A DNA stretch of 28,174 nt, from positions 1 through 28,174 of the forward strand of contig JAGLDA010000015.1 in assembly GCA_023145955.1 (NCBI GenBank), read 5' to 3'. The notes under the pieces are model-generated. The model had not been told where the DNA came from. It made no database searches and saw only the letters and a list, made by a program, of their open reading frames with translations. Shown in pieces: positions 1 to 7,927 of the stretch; positions within the stretch are counted from its first letter, which is position 1; each line of letters opens with the position of its first letter. The position numbers and the translations under genes are program-made. Origin of the DNA: Bacteroidales bacterium (GTDB taxonomy: Bacteria > Bacteroidota > Bacteroidia > Bacteroidales > UBA1556).

Positions 1-221
1 TTTGTTAGTCCTTGTACCACTCTTGCAGCAATTTCGGCATCGCCACCAATTGGCCCAGAATGAAATTTCTGTACAGAAAGTCCAGCTTTTTCAACATGAT
101 CACCAGTAGTGCCTGTTGATACTAATTCAATATTTTTACTCTTTAGTACATTAAGATGTTGCATTAAAAATGATACCATCTCTGCCTTTTTGCCATCGTG
201 GGCTATAATTGCTATTTCCAT
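1..221 (-). CDS. mgsA: Methylglyoxal synthase, N-terminal part (runs off the left edge)
   Basis: This gene would convert dihydroxyacetone phosphate to methylglyoxal plus phosphate in the cytoplasm, the entry to the methylglyoxal bypass of lower glycolysis. I translated the minus strand from the ATG at 221 and it stays open for 73 codons to the window edge; the usual family length is about 120-150 residues, so roughly half is missing. Visible family motifs are IAHDGKK near residue 6 (the AHD pair corresponds to His19/Asp20 of the E. coli enzyme), STGTTG near residue 42 (phosphate-binding loop), and SGPIGGDAEIAARVV near residue 59, whose GGD holds the catalytic aspartate. A -7 box lies just upstream. 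The gene is divergent from the FAD/Fe-S dehydrogenase, with a decayed gene between them. Identity is near certain; only the C-terminus is unseen. Confidence 0.93.
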   Translation of the reverse strand, partial: MEIAIIAHDGKKAEMVSFLMQHLNVLKSKNIELVSTGTTGDHVEKAGLSVQKFHSGPIGGDAEIAARVVQGLT

Positions 222-244
222 TAATTTTGTTTTAATTTATGAAG

Positions 245-252
245 CAAAAGTA
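245..252 (-). promoter_or_regulatory. Bacteroidetes-type -7 promoter box for mgsA
   Basis: On the minus strand this reads TACTTTTG, a perfect match to the Bacteroidetes primary sigma factor -7 consensus TAnnTTTG. It ends 24 bases before the mgsA ATG, giving a very short leader. I see no clear -33 TTTG at the expected distance. Confidence 0.55.
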
Positions 253-338
253 CTTAAAAAGTGGTCGGTTATTGGATAGAACCTATGAAATAACATTTTG
301 ATAATAATATGATAATTATAAACAGAATGAGTGTTTAA

Positions 339-521
339 TTATTGCTTCAATATTTTACCAAATGATGCTGTATTATTATTTGTATTCAGTAGTTTATAGA
401 GGTATATGCCTTTACTTAGTTTACTCATATCAATAGTTATTGAATTTTCATTTGTCGTTTTATTACTTATGCATTTACTGCCTAAACTATTAAGTTTATG
501 GTGAATTAATTTAGTTATAAG
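339..521 (-). pseudogene. Remnant of a type IX secretion C-terminal sorting domain
   Basis: Read on the minus strand, about 60 codons are open between an in-frame TAG at 522-524 and a TAA at 339-341. The end reads SITIDMSKLSKGIYLYKL, then a polar stretch, then GKILKQ and stop. This is the hallmark of the type A (Por secretion system) C-terminal sorting domain: a beta-strand, the LSKGIYxxK motif and a short basic tail ending at the stop. The preceding residues (HKLNSLGSK) fit the usual first strand of that domain. There is no start codon and no passenger domain: upstream of the TAG lie only REP-like hairpins and AT-rich DNA. I read it as the 3' end of a lost gene for a secreted protein; the donor cannot be told. 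The alternative, that the live gene is broken by a single stop or frameshift just upstream, is unlikely because I see no continuing reading frame. Confidence 0.7.
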
Positions 522-523
522 CT

Positions 524-606
524 AGCGAAGCCTTCGCTTTTAATACAATAGATATTCATTTTTCATTAGCTCCTGTATTTCCTTAGGGAAACTCAGTATG
601 ACAGCC
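524..606. repeat. REP-like pair of small hairpins
   Basis: Two small inverted repeats lie side by side. The palindrome AGCGAAGCCTTCGCT occupies 524-538 and is followed by TTTT. A second hairpin at 578-591 has arms TTTCC and GGAAA around TTAG and runs straight into CTCAGTATGACA. That last string resembles the tail of interspersed intergenic repeats common in Bacteroidetes (general form TTCGACTnnGCTCAGTnTGACA). This is pattern recognition only; copy number in the genome is unknown. The first hairpin may also act as a weak terminator. From 607 to 805 I see only AT-rich DNA with no open frame. Confidence 0.35.
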
Positions 607-805
607 ATGTCTAACTAAAACTATACTTTATTGATTTTATCCTTAAACTGTAATTCGTGGATTATTAGATATAAATTATTATAAAAAAAGTGATGTATCA
701 CATTGGTGTTTTTTTTCATGTACTTAGATTTTTGTCATTTACTTGGATTTATTAATATTAATTATTAGAAACAAATAATAAGTAAAAACAAATCCCAAAA
801 CCAAT

Positions 806-813
806 TATATTTG
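806..813 (+). promoter_or_regulatory. Bacteroidetes-type -7 promoter box for the FAD/Fe-S dehydrogenase
   Basis: The sequence TATATTTG matches TAnnTTTG perfectly. Transcription would begin near 819-821, so the leader is only about 15 bases. This decides the start of the gene downstream: the in-frame TTG at 811 lies inside the box and cannot be the initiation codon, leaving ATG at 835. Confidence 0.6.
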
Positions 814-834
814 CATAATTACAAAATTGAAAAT

Positions 835-3762
835 ATGAATGACATTCACAATAAGTTGGAGGGGCTAAGGAAGGATTTTCAAGGAGATATATATCTTGAT
901 GAATACCTGCGAACTCTTTATTCTACTGATGCCTCAGCTTATAAGGAATTGCCTATTGCAGTTACTCGTCCTATGGATAAGAAAGATATTCATAAGCTTA
1001 TTGATTTTGCAAATTCAAATAATGTTCCATTAATTCCACGTACTGCTGGCACCTCATTAGCAGGCCAAGTTGTTGGTAGCGGTATCATTGTGGATGTTAG
1101 TAAGTATATGACGGAGATAATTGAGCTCAATGTGAAGGAGAAGTGGGTGGATGTAGAACCTGGAGTTATTCTAGATGATCTCAACCTTATGCTTAGTGCA
1201 CATGGACTTTTCTTTGGCCCAGAAACATCTACCTCCAGCCGTTGTATGATAGCTGGTATGGTGGGTAATAATTCTTGTGGAGCGCATTCCTTAGTTTATG
1301 GAAGTACTCGTGAGCATACTCTTAAATTAGAAACCATTCTTTCGGATGGTTCTGAGGTTGTTTTTGAAGATGTATCTAAAAGTGAATTTGATTCCAAATG
1401 CCAACTTGATACTTTGGAGGGTGATATTTATAGGAAAACTAAAGCAATTCTTGAAAATAAAGAAAATCAAGAAGAAATTATTAAGGAATTTCCCGAGCCT
1501 GATTTACATAGGAGAAATACAGGCTATGCAATAGATTTATTGCTTGCGGAGTCATTCTTTGGTTCTGATGAACCTACATTCAACTTTTCAAAACTGTTGG
1601 CAGGGTCGGAGGGAACTTTAGCTTTTACTACTGCCATTAGGCTTAATCTTGTGGATTTACCACCAAAAAATAAAGCGCTAGTTTGTGTACATTTAAATTC
1701 TGTTCAGGAATCATTAAAAGCAAATCTTATAGCCCTAAAGCATAAGCCTGTTTCTATAGAGCTGATGGACAAGGCTATTATGGATCTTACAAAAGCAAAT
1801 CCTACTCAAGCTAAGAATAGGTTTTTTGTTAAAGACGATCCAGGAGCTATACTTATTGTTGAGTTTACAGAGAATGATGAGAAAACTTTGCAATTGAAAA
1901 TTGAAGCTATGGAAGCTGAATTACGTAGTTCTAATTATGGTTTTCATTTTCCTGTGGTAACAGGTGCTAATATTAAAAGAGTGTGGAGTTTGCGTAAGGC
2001 AGGCTTAGGGCTTCTTGCTAATATGCCTGGTGACGCAAAACCTGTTCCTGTAATTGAGGATACGGCTGTTATTCCTGAAAAACTGCCAGCTTATATTGAA
2101 GAATTTGATGCTATTTTGGCAAAGTATGATTTAGAATGTGTGTATTATGCACATATTGCTACTGGCGAATTACACCTGAGACCAGTTCTTGACCTTAAAA
2201 AGAAAGAAGATGTGGAAATGTTTCATACTATAGCTTTGGAAACAGCACATTTGGTAAAAAAATATAAAGGATCGCTTTCTGGAGAACATGGCGATGGTCG
2301 ATTGAGGGGAGAGTTTATTCCGCTTATGATTGGTGAGCATAATTATAAACTGATAAAAGAAGTAAAAAATATCTGGGACCCCAATAATATAATGAATCCA
2401 GGAAAGATTACCGAAACTCCCAAAATGAATGAGCAGCTTAGGTATAAGCCTGGTCAGCAAACTAAGGAGATTGAAACTATATTTGACTTTTCCTCAACGG
2501 GTGGATTCCTGCGTGGGGTTGAAAAGTGTAATGGTTCTGGTGATTGCCGTAAAACTGAGCTTACAGGTGGTACTATGTGCCCAAGTTATATGGCTACTCG
2601 CGACGAACAGAATGCAACGCGGGCTAGAGCTAATACACTCCGTGAGTATATTACTAATTCTACAAAAATAAATCCTTTTGACCATAAGGAAATATACGAT
2701 TCTTTAGATCTTTGTTTATCTTGTAAGGCTTGTAAAAGTGAGTGCCCGAGTAATATTGATATGACGAAATTTAAAGCAGAATTTCTTCAACATTGGTATG
2801 ATAAACATGGTGTTCCTATTCGCTCTCTTTTTATTGCATATATTACTAGTATAAGTAAGCTAGGCATGATATTGCCATGGGCTTTTAATTTTGTGGCAAA
2901 GAATAAGTTTTTATCAGAAATTATTAAGAATGCTATCGGTTTTGCTCCAAAAAGAAGTATTCCTACTCTTTATAAAACAACATTACGATCTTGGACTATA
3001 GCAAATAAATATAATGGTGATACATCTAAGGGTAAAGTTATGTTATTTGCAGATGAGTTTACCAATTATAATGATGTAGAGATAGGAATTAAAACCATGA
3101 AATTGCTTAATAGTCTTGGTTATGAGGTTATTATTCCTAAACATAAAGTTAGTGGACGTACATTTTTATCAAAAGGATTATTACGAAAAGCTAAAAAGAT
3201 TGCAAATGCTAATGTTGAAATGCTTGCCGATAAAGTTGGCGATAATATGAAGCTTATTGGAATTGAGCCTTCTGCAATTTTAACTTTTAGAGATGAATAT
3301 CCAGAATTAGTTGATGAAGAATTAAGGGATAAAGCTCGTAACTTAGGAAGTAATGCTCTTATGGTTGATGAGTTTTTATGGCAAGAGATGAAAAAAGGTA
3401 GTATTACTAAATCTCAGTTTACCGATAATGCAGTAAATATAAAACTTCACGGTCATTGTCAGCAAAAGGCTGTAGCTGGTACATTATCTACTATGGCAGT
3501 GCTAGGTTTTCCGAGTAATTATTCTGTAGAAGAAATTCCTTCTGGTTGCTGTGGTATGGCTGGTAGTTTTGGCTACGAAAAAGAACATTATGATATTTCT
3601 ATGGCAGTAGGAGAGTTGGTGCTTTTTCCAGCTGTTCGTAAAATGCCTGCTCATGAAATAATTGTAGCGCCTGGTACTAGTTGCCGACATCAGATACATG
3701 ATGGAGCAGAAAAAGACGCTCTGCATCCAGTGGAAGTTTTGTATGATGCTTTAGTGAAATAA
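835..3762 (+). CDS. FAD-binding and Fe-S-binding 2-hydroxyacid dehydrogenase (D-lactate / D-2-hydroxyglutarate dehydrogenase-like, YdiJ type)
   Basis: This 975-residue flavo-iron-sulfur protein probably oxidises a D-2-hydroxyacid and passes electrons through Fe-S clusters to a membrane carrier. Domain order: an FAD-binding PCMH-type domain (about 35-275) with PRTAGTSLAGQ near 68, NNSCGAHSLVYGSTREH near 145 and GSEGTLAF near 257; an FAD-oxidase C-terminal domain with HIATGELHLRP at 440 and SGEHGDGRLRGEF at 482 carrying the active-site histidine; a ferredoxin-like segment with CNGSGDC at 565, MCPSY at 581 and CLSCKACKSECP at 627, enough for two 4Fe-4S clusters; and a C-terminal CCG-type domain with HGHCQQKA at 872 and SGCCGMAG at 903. 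Length and layout fit the fused YdiJ/GlpC-like family of about 970-1020 residues. The exact substrate cannot be read from the sequence. I use ATG 835 rather than the in-frame TTG at 811, which overlaps the promoter. Confidence 0.88.
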   Translation: MNDIHNKLEGLRKDFQGDIYLDEYLRTLYSTDASAYKELPIAVTRPMDKKDIHKLIDFANSNNVPLIPRTAGTSLAGQVVGSGIIVDVSKYMTEIIELNVKEKWVDVEPGVILDDLNLMLSAHGLFFGPETSTSSRCMIAGMVGNNSCGAHSLVYGSTREHTLKLETILSDGSEVVFEDVSKSEFDSKCQLDTLEGDIYRKTKAILENKENQEEIIKEFPEPDLHRRNTGYAIDLLLAESFFGSDEPTFNFSKLLAGSEGTLAFTTAIRLNLVDLPPKNKALVCVHLNSVQESLKANLIALKHKPVSIELMDKAIMDLTKANPTQAKNRFFVKDDPGAILIVEFTENDEKTLQLKIEAMEAELRSSNYGFHFPVVTGANIKRVWSLRKAGLGLLANMPGDAKPVPVIEDTAVIPEKLPAYIEEFDAILAKYDLECVYYAHIATGELHLRPVLDLKKKEDVEMFHTIALETAHLVKKYKGSLSGEHGDGRLRGEFIPLMIGEHNYKLIKEVKNIWDPNNIMNPGKITETPKMNEQLRYKPGQQTKEIETIFDFSSTGGFLRGVEKCNGSGDCRKTELTGGTMCPSYMATRDEQNATRARANTLREYITNSTKINPFDHKEIYDSLDLCLSCKACKSECPSNIDMTKFKAEFLQHWYDKHGVPIRSLFIAYITSISKLGMILPWAFNFVAKNKFLSEIIKNAIGFAPKRSIPTLYKTTLRSWTIANKYNGDTSKGKVMLFADEFTNYNDVEIGIKTMKLLNSLGYEVIIPKHKVSGRTFLSKGLLRKAKKIANANVEMLADKVGDNMKLIGIEPSAILTFRDEYPELVDEELRDKARNLGSNALMVDEFLWQEMKKGSITKSQFTDNAVNIKLHGHCQQKAVAGTLSTMAVLGFPSNYSVEEIPSGCCGMAGSFGYEKEHYDISMAVGELVLFPAVRKMPAHEIIVAPGTSCRHQIHDGAEKDALHPVEVLYDALVK

Positions 3763-3919
3763 ATTATTTGGTACAAGATGCTTAGTTTATTGCGATAATG
3801 TTCTATAGAATTTACAATTGATATACCAATTTAATATCATAACGCCAGATATATTTCAAAATTCTTTCTCAATCTTAAAATTCATTAAATAGCCTATATG
3901 TTACATAAAATAAGCAAAA

Positions 3920-4082
3920 TTGTAATCAGTAGATTACAATTTTACACTATAATTGTAATCAGCAGATTACAATATAATACTATAAATGTAATCTGTAAAT
4001 TACAAAATAAGTATAAAATGTGTTGTATAAGTTACAAAAAAGCATTACTTTTGTGTTCTGTAGATTACAAAAATAGATAATT
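3920..4082. repeat. Five-unit 33-bp tandem array of palindromes upstream of the ATPase gene
   Basis: Units start at 3920, 3953, 3986, 4019 and 4052, exactly 33 bp apart; the last one is cut by the ATPase start codon. The first two units differ at 4 of 33 positions. Each contains a dyad of form TTGTAATC-nnnn-GATTACAA. Unit 1 has 12-bp perfect arms (3916-3927 and 3932-3943), unit 2 has 9-bp arms (3952-3960 and 3965-3973), unit 3 has 6 of 7 pairs (3987-4004), and units 4 and 5 keep mainly the right half, TTACAA. The 33-bp step is about three helical turns, so all dyads face nearly the same side of the DNA. The likely promoter lies in units 4-5, so units 1-3 are upstream of transcription. This arrangement fits a cooperative multi-site operator. 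The 153 bases before it (3763-3915) show nothing recognisable. Confidence 0.85.
4023..4053 (+). promoter_or_regulatory. Promoter inside the palindrome array
   Basis: A perfect -7 box TACTTTTG lies at 4046-4053 (TAnnTTTG). A TTG at 4023-4025, 20 bases before it, could serve as the -33 element. Transcription would start near 4060 with a leader of about 22 bases before ATG 4083. The elements fall within units 4 and 5, where the palindromes are most degraded, as expected if promoter function constrains them. Confidence 0.6.
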
Positions 4083-5276
4083 ATGGATACATTAAGAAAG
4101 ATACATTCAATTCTTGTTAAAGGAGTAAGTCTTGATTTTCAGAGATATATACTAAATGAGTTGCCTTGGAACGAAAGATTGATTGGTATTAAAGGCTCAA
4201 GAGGAGTAGGTAAAACTACAGTTCTTTTGCAATATATAAAGACTAATTACGGCTCATCAGAAAAAGCTTTATACGTTTCATTGGATAATTTCTATTTTTC
4301 TGACCACAGATTAATAAATTTTGTAGAAGAATTTGTAGCTAAAGGAGGTGAACATCTTTTTATTGACGAAGTACATAAGTATGCTAATTGGTCAATTGAA
4401 TTAAAAAATATTTATGATATTTATCCTGAACTTAGAATTGTTTTTACGGGTTCATCATTATTGGAAATTCTTAATTCTAAAGCAGATTTAAGTAGAAGAG
4501 CATTGGTTTATAATATGCGTGGTTTATCTTTTAGAGAATTTCTGAATTATAGACATAAAGCAAAAATAGAGACCATTGAATTGAGAGATATTCTGAATAA
4601 TCATCAAGAAATAGCATTGAATATTGGCGATAGTATAAAGCCACTTAAGTATTTCGATGAGTATTTAAGAACTGGTTATTTTCCTTTTTTTGATAGAAAT
4701 GATGACTTATACTATAAACGAATTCAAGAAGTAATTAATATGATTATTGAAATAGAATTGCCTTTATTGCGTAATACAGATGTTTCTATAATTAGTAAAA
4801 TTAAGCAGTTGCTTTATATTTTAAGTCAGTCTGTTCCTTTTAAACCTAATATATCAGCTTTGGCAAGCAAGATGCAAGTTTCCAGAAAAACTGTGCTTTT
4901 ATATATTACCTATTTGCAACAAGCAGGAGTTTTGAACTCAATTCATAAAGATAGCTATGGTATGGGCATTTTGAAAAAACCAGAAAAAATATATTTAGAT
5001 AATACTAACTATATGTTTGCTATTAAAGCTGATTTGCCAAATAAAGGTAATCTTAGAGAAACATTCTTTTTGAATCAACTCTCAGGGGGTTATTCTATAA
5101 CATACCCAGAGAAAGGTGATTTTATGATTGATGATAAATACCTGTTTGAAATTGGAGGTAAAAATAAAGATTTTAAACAAATTGCTGGAATAGAGAATTC
5201 ATTTATCGCTGCTGATGATATGGAATTTGGTGTAGGAAATAAAATTCCTCTATGGCTTTTTGGGATGATATATTAA
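4083..5276 (+). CDS. AAA/DUF4143-family ATPase with internal winged helix
   Basis: This 397-residue cytoplasmic P-loop ATPase belongs to a family frequent in Bacteroidetes whose cellular role is not settled. Visible parts: Walker A GSRGVGKTT at 38-46; Walker B HLFIDEVHK at 91-99; a sensor-type segment RIVFTGSSLLEI at 118-129; the FREFL-type element at 150-154 typical of the family; a winged-helix segment about 252-290 with NISALASKMQVSRKTVLLYI; and a C-terminal DUF4143 region with a degenerate PD-(D/E)xK-like pattern (E327, D347, then EIGGK at 356-360). It stands alone: its neighbours are on the other strand or 320 bp away. The 33-bp palindrome array ends at its start codon, so autoregulation through the winged helix is a reasonable inference. 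Function beyond ATP binding is unknown. Confidence 0.85.
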   Translation: MDTLRKIHSILVKGVSLDFQRYILNELPWNERLIGIKGSRGVGKTTVLLQYIKTNYGSSEKALYVSLDNFYFSDHRLINFVEEFVAKGGEHLFIDEVHKYANWSIELKNIYDIYPELRIVFTGSSLLEILNSKADLSRRALVYNMRGLSFREFLNYRHKAKIETIELRDILNNHQEIALNIGDSIKPLKYFDEYLRTGYFPFFDRNDDLYYKRIQEVINMIIEIELPLLRNTDVSIISKIKQLLYILSQSVPFKPNISALASKMQVSRKTVLLYITYLQQAGVLNSIHKDSYGMGILKKPEKIYLDNTNYMFAIKADLPNKGNLRETFFLNQLSGGYSITYPEKGDFMIDDKYLFEIGGKNKDFKQIAGIENSFIAADDMEFGVGNKIPLWLFGMIY

Positions 5277-5499
5277 GAATATAATATCATGAATTTTAGG
5301 TAATTAAGTTTATTAACTTTTTATTTGGCATTCTACCCATAGAAGCGTTTTTATAATTTAGAATTATTAACCAATTTTTAGGCGTTTATCCTTAGTGGGT
5401 GTATTTCTTGTCTTGCTGCGCTGTTAGTCTGTTACTTTTTGGTTGACCATAGTCGAAGTGCAAAAAAAAGTAAATATAGAAACGAATACTATTATTGAT
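5277..5499. other. Intergenic stretch with no gene
   Basis: No open frame or RNA gene is supported here. The stretch around 5437-5468 reads, on the minus strand, CACTTCGACTATGGTCAACC followed by AAAAAGTAACAG. It resembles degraded intergenic repeat sequence (TTCGACTnnGCTCAG type) seen in Bacteroidetes. This is a weak resemblance only. Confidence 0.4.
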
Positions 5500-5543
5500 A
5501 AAAAAAGTCATAGATCTAAAAGAATATCTTTAGACCTATGACT
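5500..5543 (-). terminator. Rho-independent terminator of ugd
   Basis: The arms AGTCATAG-A-TCTAAA (5506-5520) and TTTAGA-C-CTATGACT (5529-5543) pair over 14 of 15 positions with an 8-base loop. On the minus strand the stem is followed by a run of six T (5500-5505). It starts about 30 bases after the ugd stop codon, in the right orientation for ugd. Confidence 0.8.
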
Positions 5544-5572
5544 ATATATTTGGTATTATTATAGAATTAAAT

Positions 5573-6895
5573 CTATTTCTTTTCTGTACCTATATTAAAA
5601 TAGTCAAAACCATTTTTTTCAACATCTATTCTGTCAAAAAGGTTTCTGCCATCAAAAATAACTTTATTCTTAAGCAATTTACCCATTACATCAAAATCAG
5701 AGATTCTAAATTCTGGCCATTCCGTTACAAGCATTAGAGCGTCAGCATCAACTAATGCACCATACTTATCTTCAGAATATTCAATTTTATCACCAATACG
5801 TCTCTTACTTTCTTCCATAGCAACAGGATCGTAAGCTTTAACCTTAGCGCCTTGCTCTATTAGTTTGTCAATAAGAATTAGTGCAGGAGCCTCACGCATA
5901 TCATCTGTTTTAGGCTTAAATGATAAGCCCCAAAGTGCAATAGTTTTACCTTTTAGGTCGCTATTGAAATATTGCATAGCCTTATAAAATAAACGTGATT
6001 TTTGAGATTCGTTTACTTCTTCCACTGCTTTTAGAATTCTCATGGAATAATCATGGTCATCAGCAGTTTTTATAAGAGCTTTCACATCTTTAGGGAAACA
6101 GCTACCTCCATAACCAATTCCAGGATAAATAAATTTATGACCAATACGAGTATCGGATCCAATTCCAGCTCTCACTTGATTAACATCAGCACCCATAATT
6201 TCACATAGATTAGCAATATCATTCATAAAGCTAATCTTAGTTGCCAACATTGAGTTTGCAGCGTATTTTGTCATCTCAGCAGATGGTACATCCATAAATA
6301 TTACTGGGTGACCGTTTAATGTAAATGGCTTGTATAATCGTGCCATTATTTCCTTGGCTTTATCAGATTCTACACCAACTACAATTCTGTCTGGCTTTAA
6401 AAAATCATTTACAGCATCACCCTCTTTCAAAAACTCTGGATTAGATGCAATATCAAAGCTCAGGTCAGAACCTCGCTTATTAAGCTCATCTTGCAATGCA
6501 TTGCGAACTTTCTCCGCTGTGCCTACAGGTACAGTACTCTTAGTTACCATTACCAAATGATTATTCATATGGCGGCCTACTTCTCGCGCAACTTCTAATA
6601 CGTATTTCAAGTCTGCAGAGCCATCCTCATCAGGAGGTGTGCCTACTGCGCCAAATACAACTTCTGTATCATTAAGAGATATAGATAAATCTGTTGAAAA
6701 ATGTAATCTGTTAGAATCAAAATTTCTTTTCACCATGGCCTCCAGCCCTGGCTCCCAAATAGGAATAATTCCTTTATTTAGGTTGTCAATTTTTTTCACG
6801 TCAATATCAATACAAGTAACATCAATACCTACTTCTGCTAAGCATGCACCTGTTACTAGACCTACATATCCTGTTCCTACTACTGTTACTTTCAT
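5573..6895 (-). CDS. ugd: UDP-glucose 6-dehydrogenase
   Basis: It oxidises UDP-glucose to UDP-glucuronate with two NAD+, supplying precursors for surface polysaccharide. The 440-residue product has the N-terminal Rossmann fold (VVGTGYVGLVTGACLAEVG from residue 5), EFLKEGDA near 154, the helix with the catalytic lysine (YAANSMLATK ending at Lys220), and the nucleophile loop GIGYGGSCFPKD with Cys266. FKPKTDDMREAP near 326 belongs to the C-terminal UDP-binding domain. The frame is open upstream for 22 more codons to 6961, but those residues have no family counterpart and would put the start inside the leader; MKVTVVG at 6895 is the normal family start. It is followed by its own terminator and preceded by its own promoter, so it is probably a single-gene unit. 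Confidence 0.96.
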   Translation of the reverse strand: MKVTVVGTGYVGLVTGACLAEVGIDVTCIDIDVKKIDNLNKGIIPIWEPGLEAMVKRNFDSNRLHFSTDLSISLNDTEVVFGAVGTPPDEDGSADLKYVLEVAREVGRHMNNHLVMVTKSTVPVGTAEKVRNALQDELNKRGSDLSFDIASNPEFLKEGDAVNDFLKPDRIVVGVESDKAKEIMARLYKPFTLNGHPVIFMDVPSAEMTKYAANSMLATKISFMNDIANLCEIMGADVNQVRAGIGSDTRIGHKFIYPGIGYGGSCFPKDVKALIKTADDHDYSMRILKAVEEVNESQKSRLFYKAMQYFNSDLKGKTIALWGLSFKPKTDDMREAPALILIDKLIEQGAKVKAYDPVAMEESKRRIGDKIEYSEDKYGALVDADALMLVTEWPEFRISDFDVMGKLLKNKVIFDGRNLFDRIDVEKNGFDYFNIGTEKK

Positions 6896-6987
6896 TATAT
6901 ATGTTTTTGGTTTATTTCTAAATGATAATTCTGCTAATGTAAAAATAATAACTATAAGCAAATCAAAATACCTATTAATAATTTATC

Positions 6988-6995
6988 AAATATAA
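6988..6995 (-). promoter_or_regulatory. Bacteroidetes-type -7 box for ugd
   Basis: The minus strand reads TATATTTG, a perfect TAnnTTTG. It lies about 93 bases before the ugd ATG, leaving an AT-rich leader of roughly 85 bases. I find no well-spaced -33 element, so this is a candidate only. Confidence 0.4.
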
Positions 6996-7027
6996 AAAGT
7001 AAATTATCAATATTAAGCAATAATTAA

Positions 7028-7918
7028 TTAATACTTTACTCCGCGCTTATACTTCCATCTTTTGTGAGACCATAGCCAATTTTCAGGCTTTTTTCTTATT
7101 ATCTCTTCTAGTATCTCAAAGTATTTATTTGTTATTTCAAATTCTTTAGTTTCTTTGGGATTATCGAAAAGTGTACGTGCTGTAATCTCATAATAACCAC
7201 GCTTTACTCTTTGTATATCAATAAATACAACTGCAAGGTCAAGCATTTTCGAAAGTTTCTCTGCTCCCATATGAACACCTGTTTCTTGATTTAGGAAAGG
7301 AAGCCAATATTTAATTTTATCAGCATGTGGGCTTTGATCAGCCATAAACATATATAACTTATCGCCTTGAGTATGACCTAGCATTACATCATAAGTTTTT
7401 TCCATAGGGTAGAGGGTAAATCCAAAGCGCTCTCTTGTGTGCACAAGATATTTGTCCATTACAGGATTTTCTATTTTACCATATACAGCCCAACATTCTT
7501 GCGGTACCCATAGTGGTGCCGTTACTCCATATTCAAAATTTCCATAATGACCCATAAGCATCATTACGCTTTTATTATTATCGTAATGCTTCTGGAATTC
7601 TTCAGGATTTGTAAACTTAAATCGCTTTTTAATGCTTTTTTTACTAATAGTAAATTCTTTTACTGTTTCTAGCATTATATCTACCAAATGACGGAAGAAT
7701 TTTCTCTGAATATCAATAATCTCTTCATGCGATTTTTCTGGAAAACTATTCTTAAGATTTTCGTAAACAACTTTCTTCCTATAGCCTATAACTTTGTATA
7801 GTATAAAATAGAAAAAATCAGAAATACCATACATTACCCAATGTGGCATAAGTGAGAATAAGTATATAAATGGTATCCAAATATATGCTCCGGCTCCGTG
7901 TATTTTTTTGTGTTTCAT
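7028..7918 (-). CDS. Lipid A biosynthesis acyltransferase (LpxL/HtrB family)
   Basis: This inner-membrane enzyme adds a secondary acyl chain to the lipid A precursor during LPS assembly. The 296-residue length fits the family. A hydrophobic anchor covers about residues 12-46. The HX4(D/E) catalytic motif is seen as GHYGNFE with His124 and Glu129, and the family's C-terminal signature appears as ENWLWSHKRWK near 279. The middle segment FMADQSP (191-197) matches the conserved ADQ region. It lies 9 bases after holA and probably shares its transcript. Which acyl position is modified cannot be decided from sequence, so no precise symbol is given. Confidence 0.9.
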   Translation of the reverse strand: MKHKKIHGAGAYIWIPFIYLFSLMPHWVMYGISDFFYFILYKVIGYRKKVVYENLKNSFPEKSHEEIIDIQRKFFRHLVDIMLETVKEFTISKKSIKKRFKFTNPEEFQKHYDNNKSVMMLMGHYGNFEYGVTAPLWVPQECWAVYGKIENPVMDKYLVHTRERFGFTLYPMEKTYDVMLGHTQGDKLYMFMADQSPHADKIKYWLPFLNQETGVHMGAEKLSKMLDLAVVFIDIQRVKRGYYEITARTLFDNPKETKEFEITNKYFEILEEIIRKKPENWLWSHKRWKYKRGVKY

Positions 7919-7927
7919 TATTTATAA

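Noticed and set aside
811..834. TTG at 811 as the start of the FAD/Fe-S dehydrogenase
   Set aside because: It lies within the -7 box at 806-813 and would be upstream of the transcription start; ATG at 835 gives a normal N-terminus.
3898..4080. A 60-codon open frame ending two bases before the ATPase gene, with an 11-residue repeat
   Set aside because: The 33-bp DNA repeat forces an 11-residue periodicity in any open frame; most of it lies upstream of the likely promoter, and the protein would be only the translated palindromes.
3920..5276. Type III toxin-antitoxin layout (tandem RNA repeats before a toxin gene)
   Set aside because: The repeat length is near that of ToxI-type arrays, but the following protein is an AAA/DUF4143 ATPase, not a ToxN-type nuclease, and no terminator lies between. 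The promoter is inside the array rather than before it.
6896..6961. A 22-residue N-terminal extension of ugd
   Set aside because: The Rossmann fold starts right at MKVTVVG; the extension has no family counterpart.
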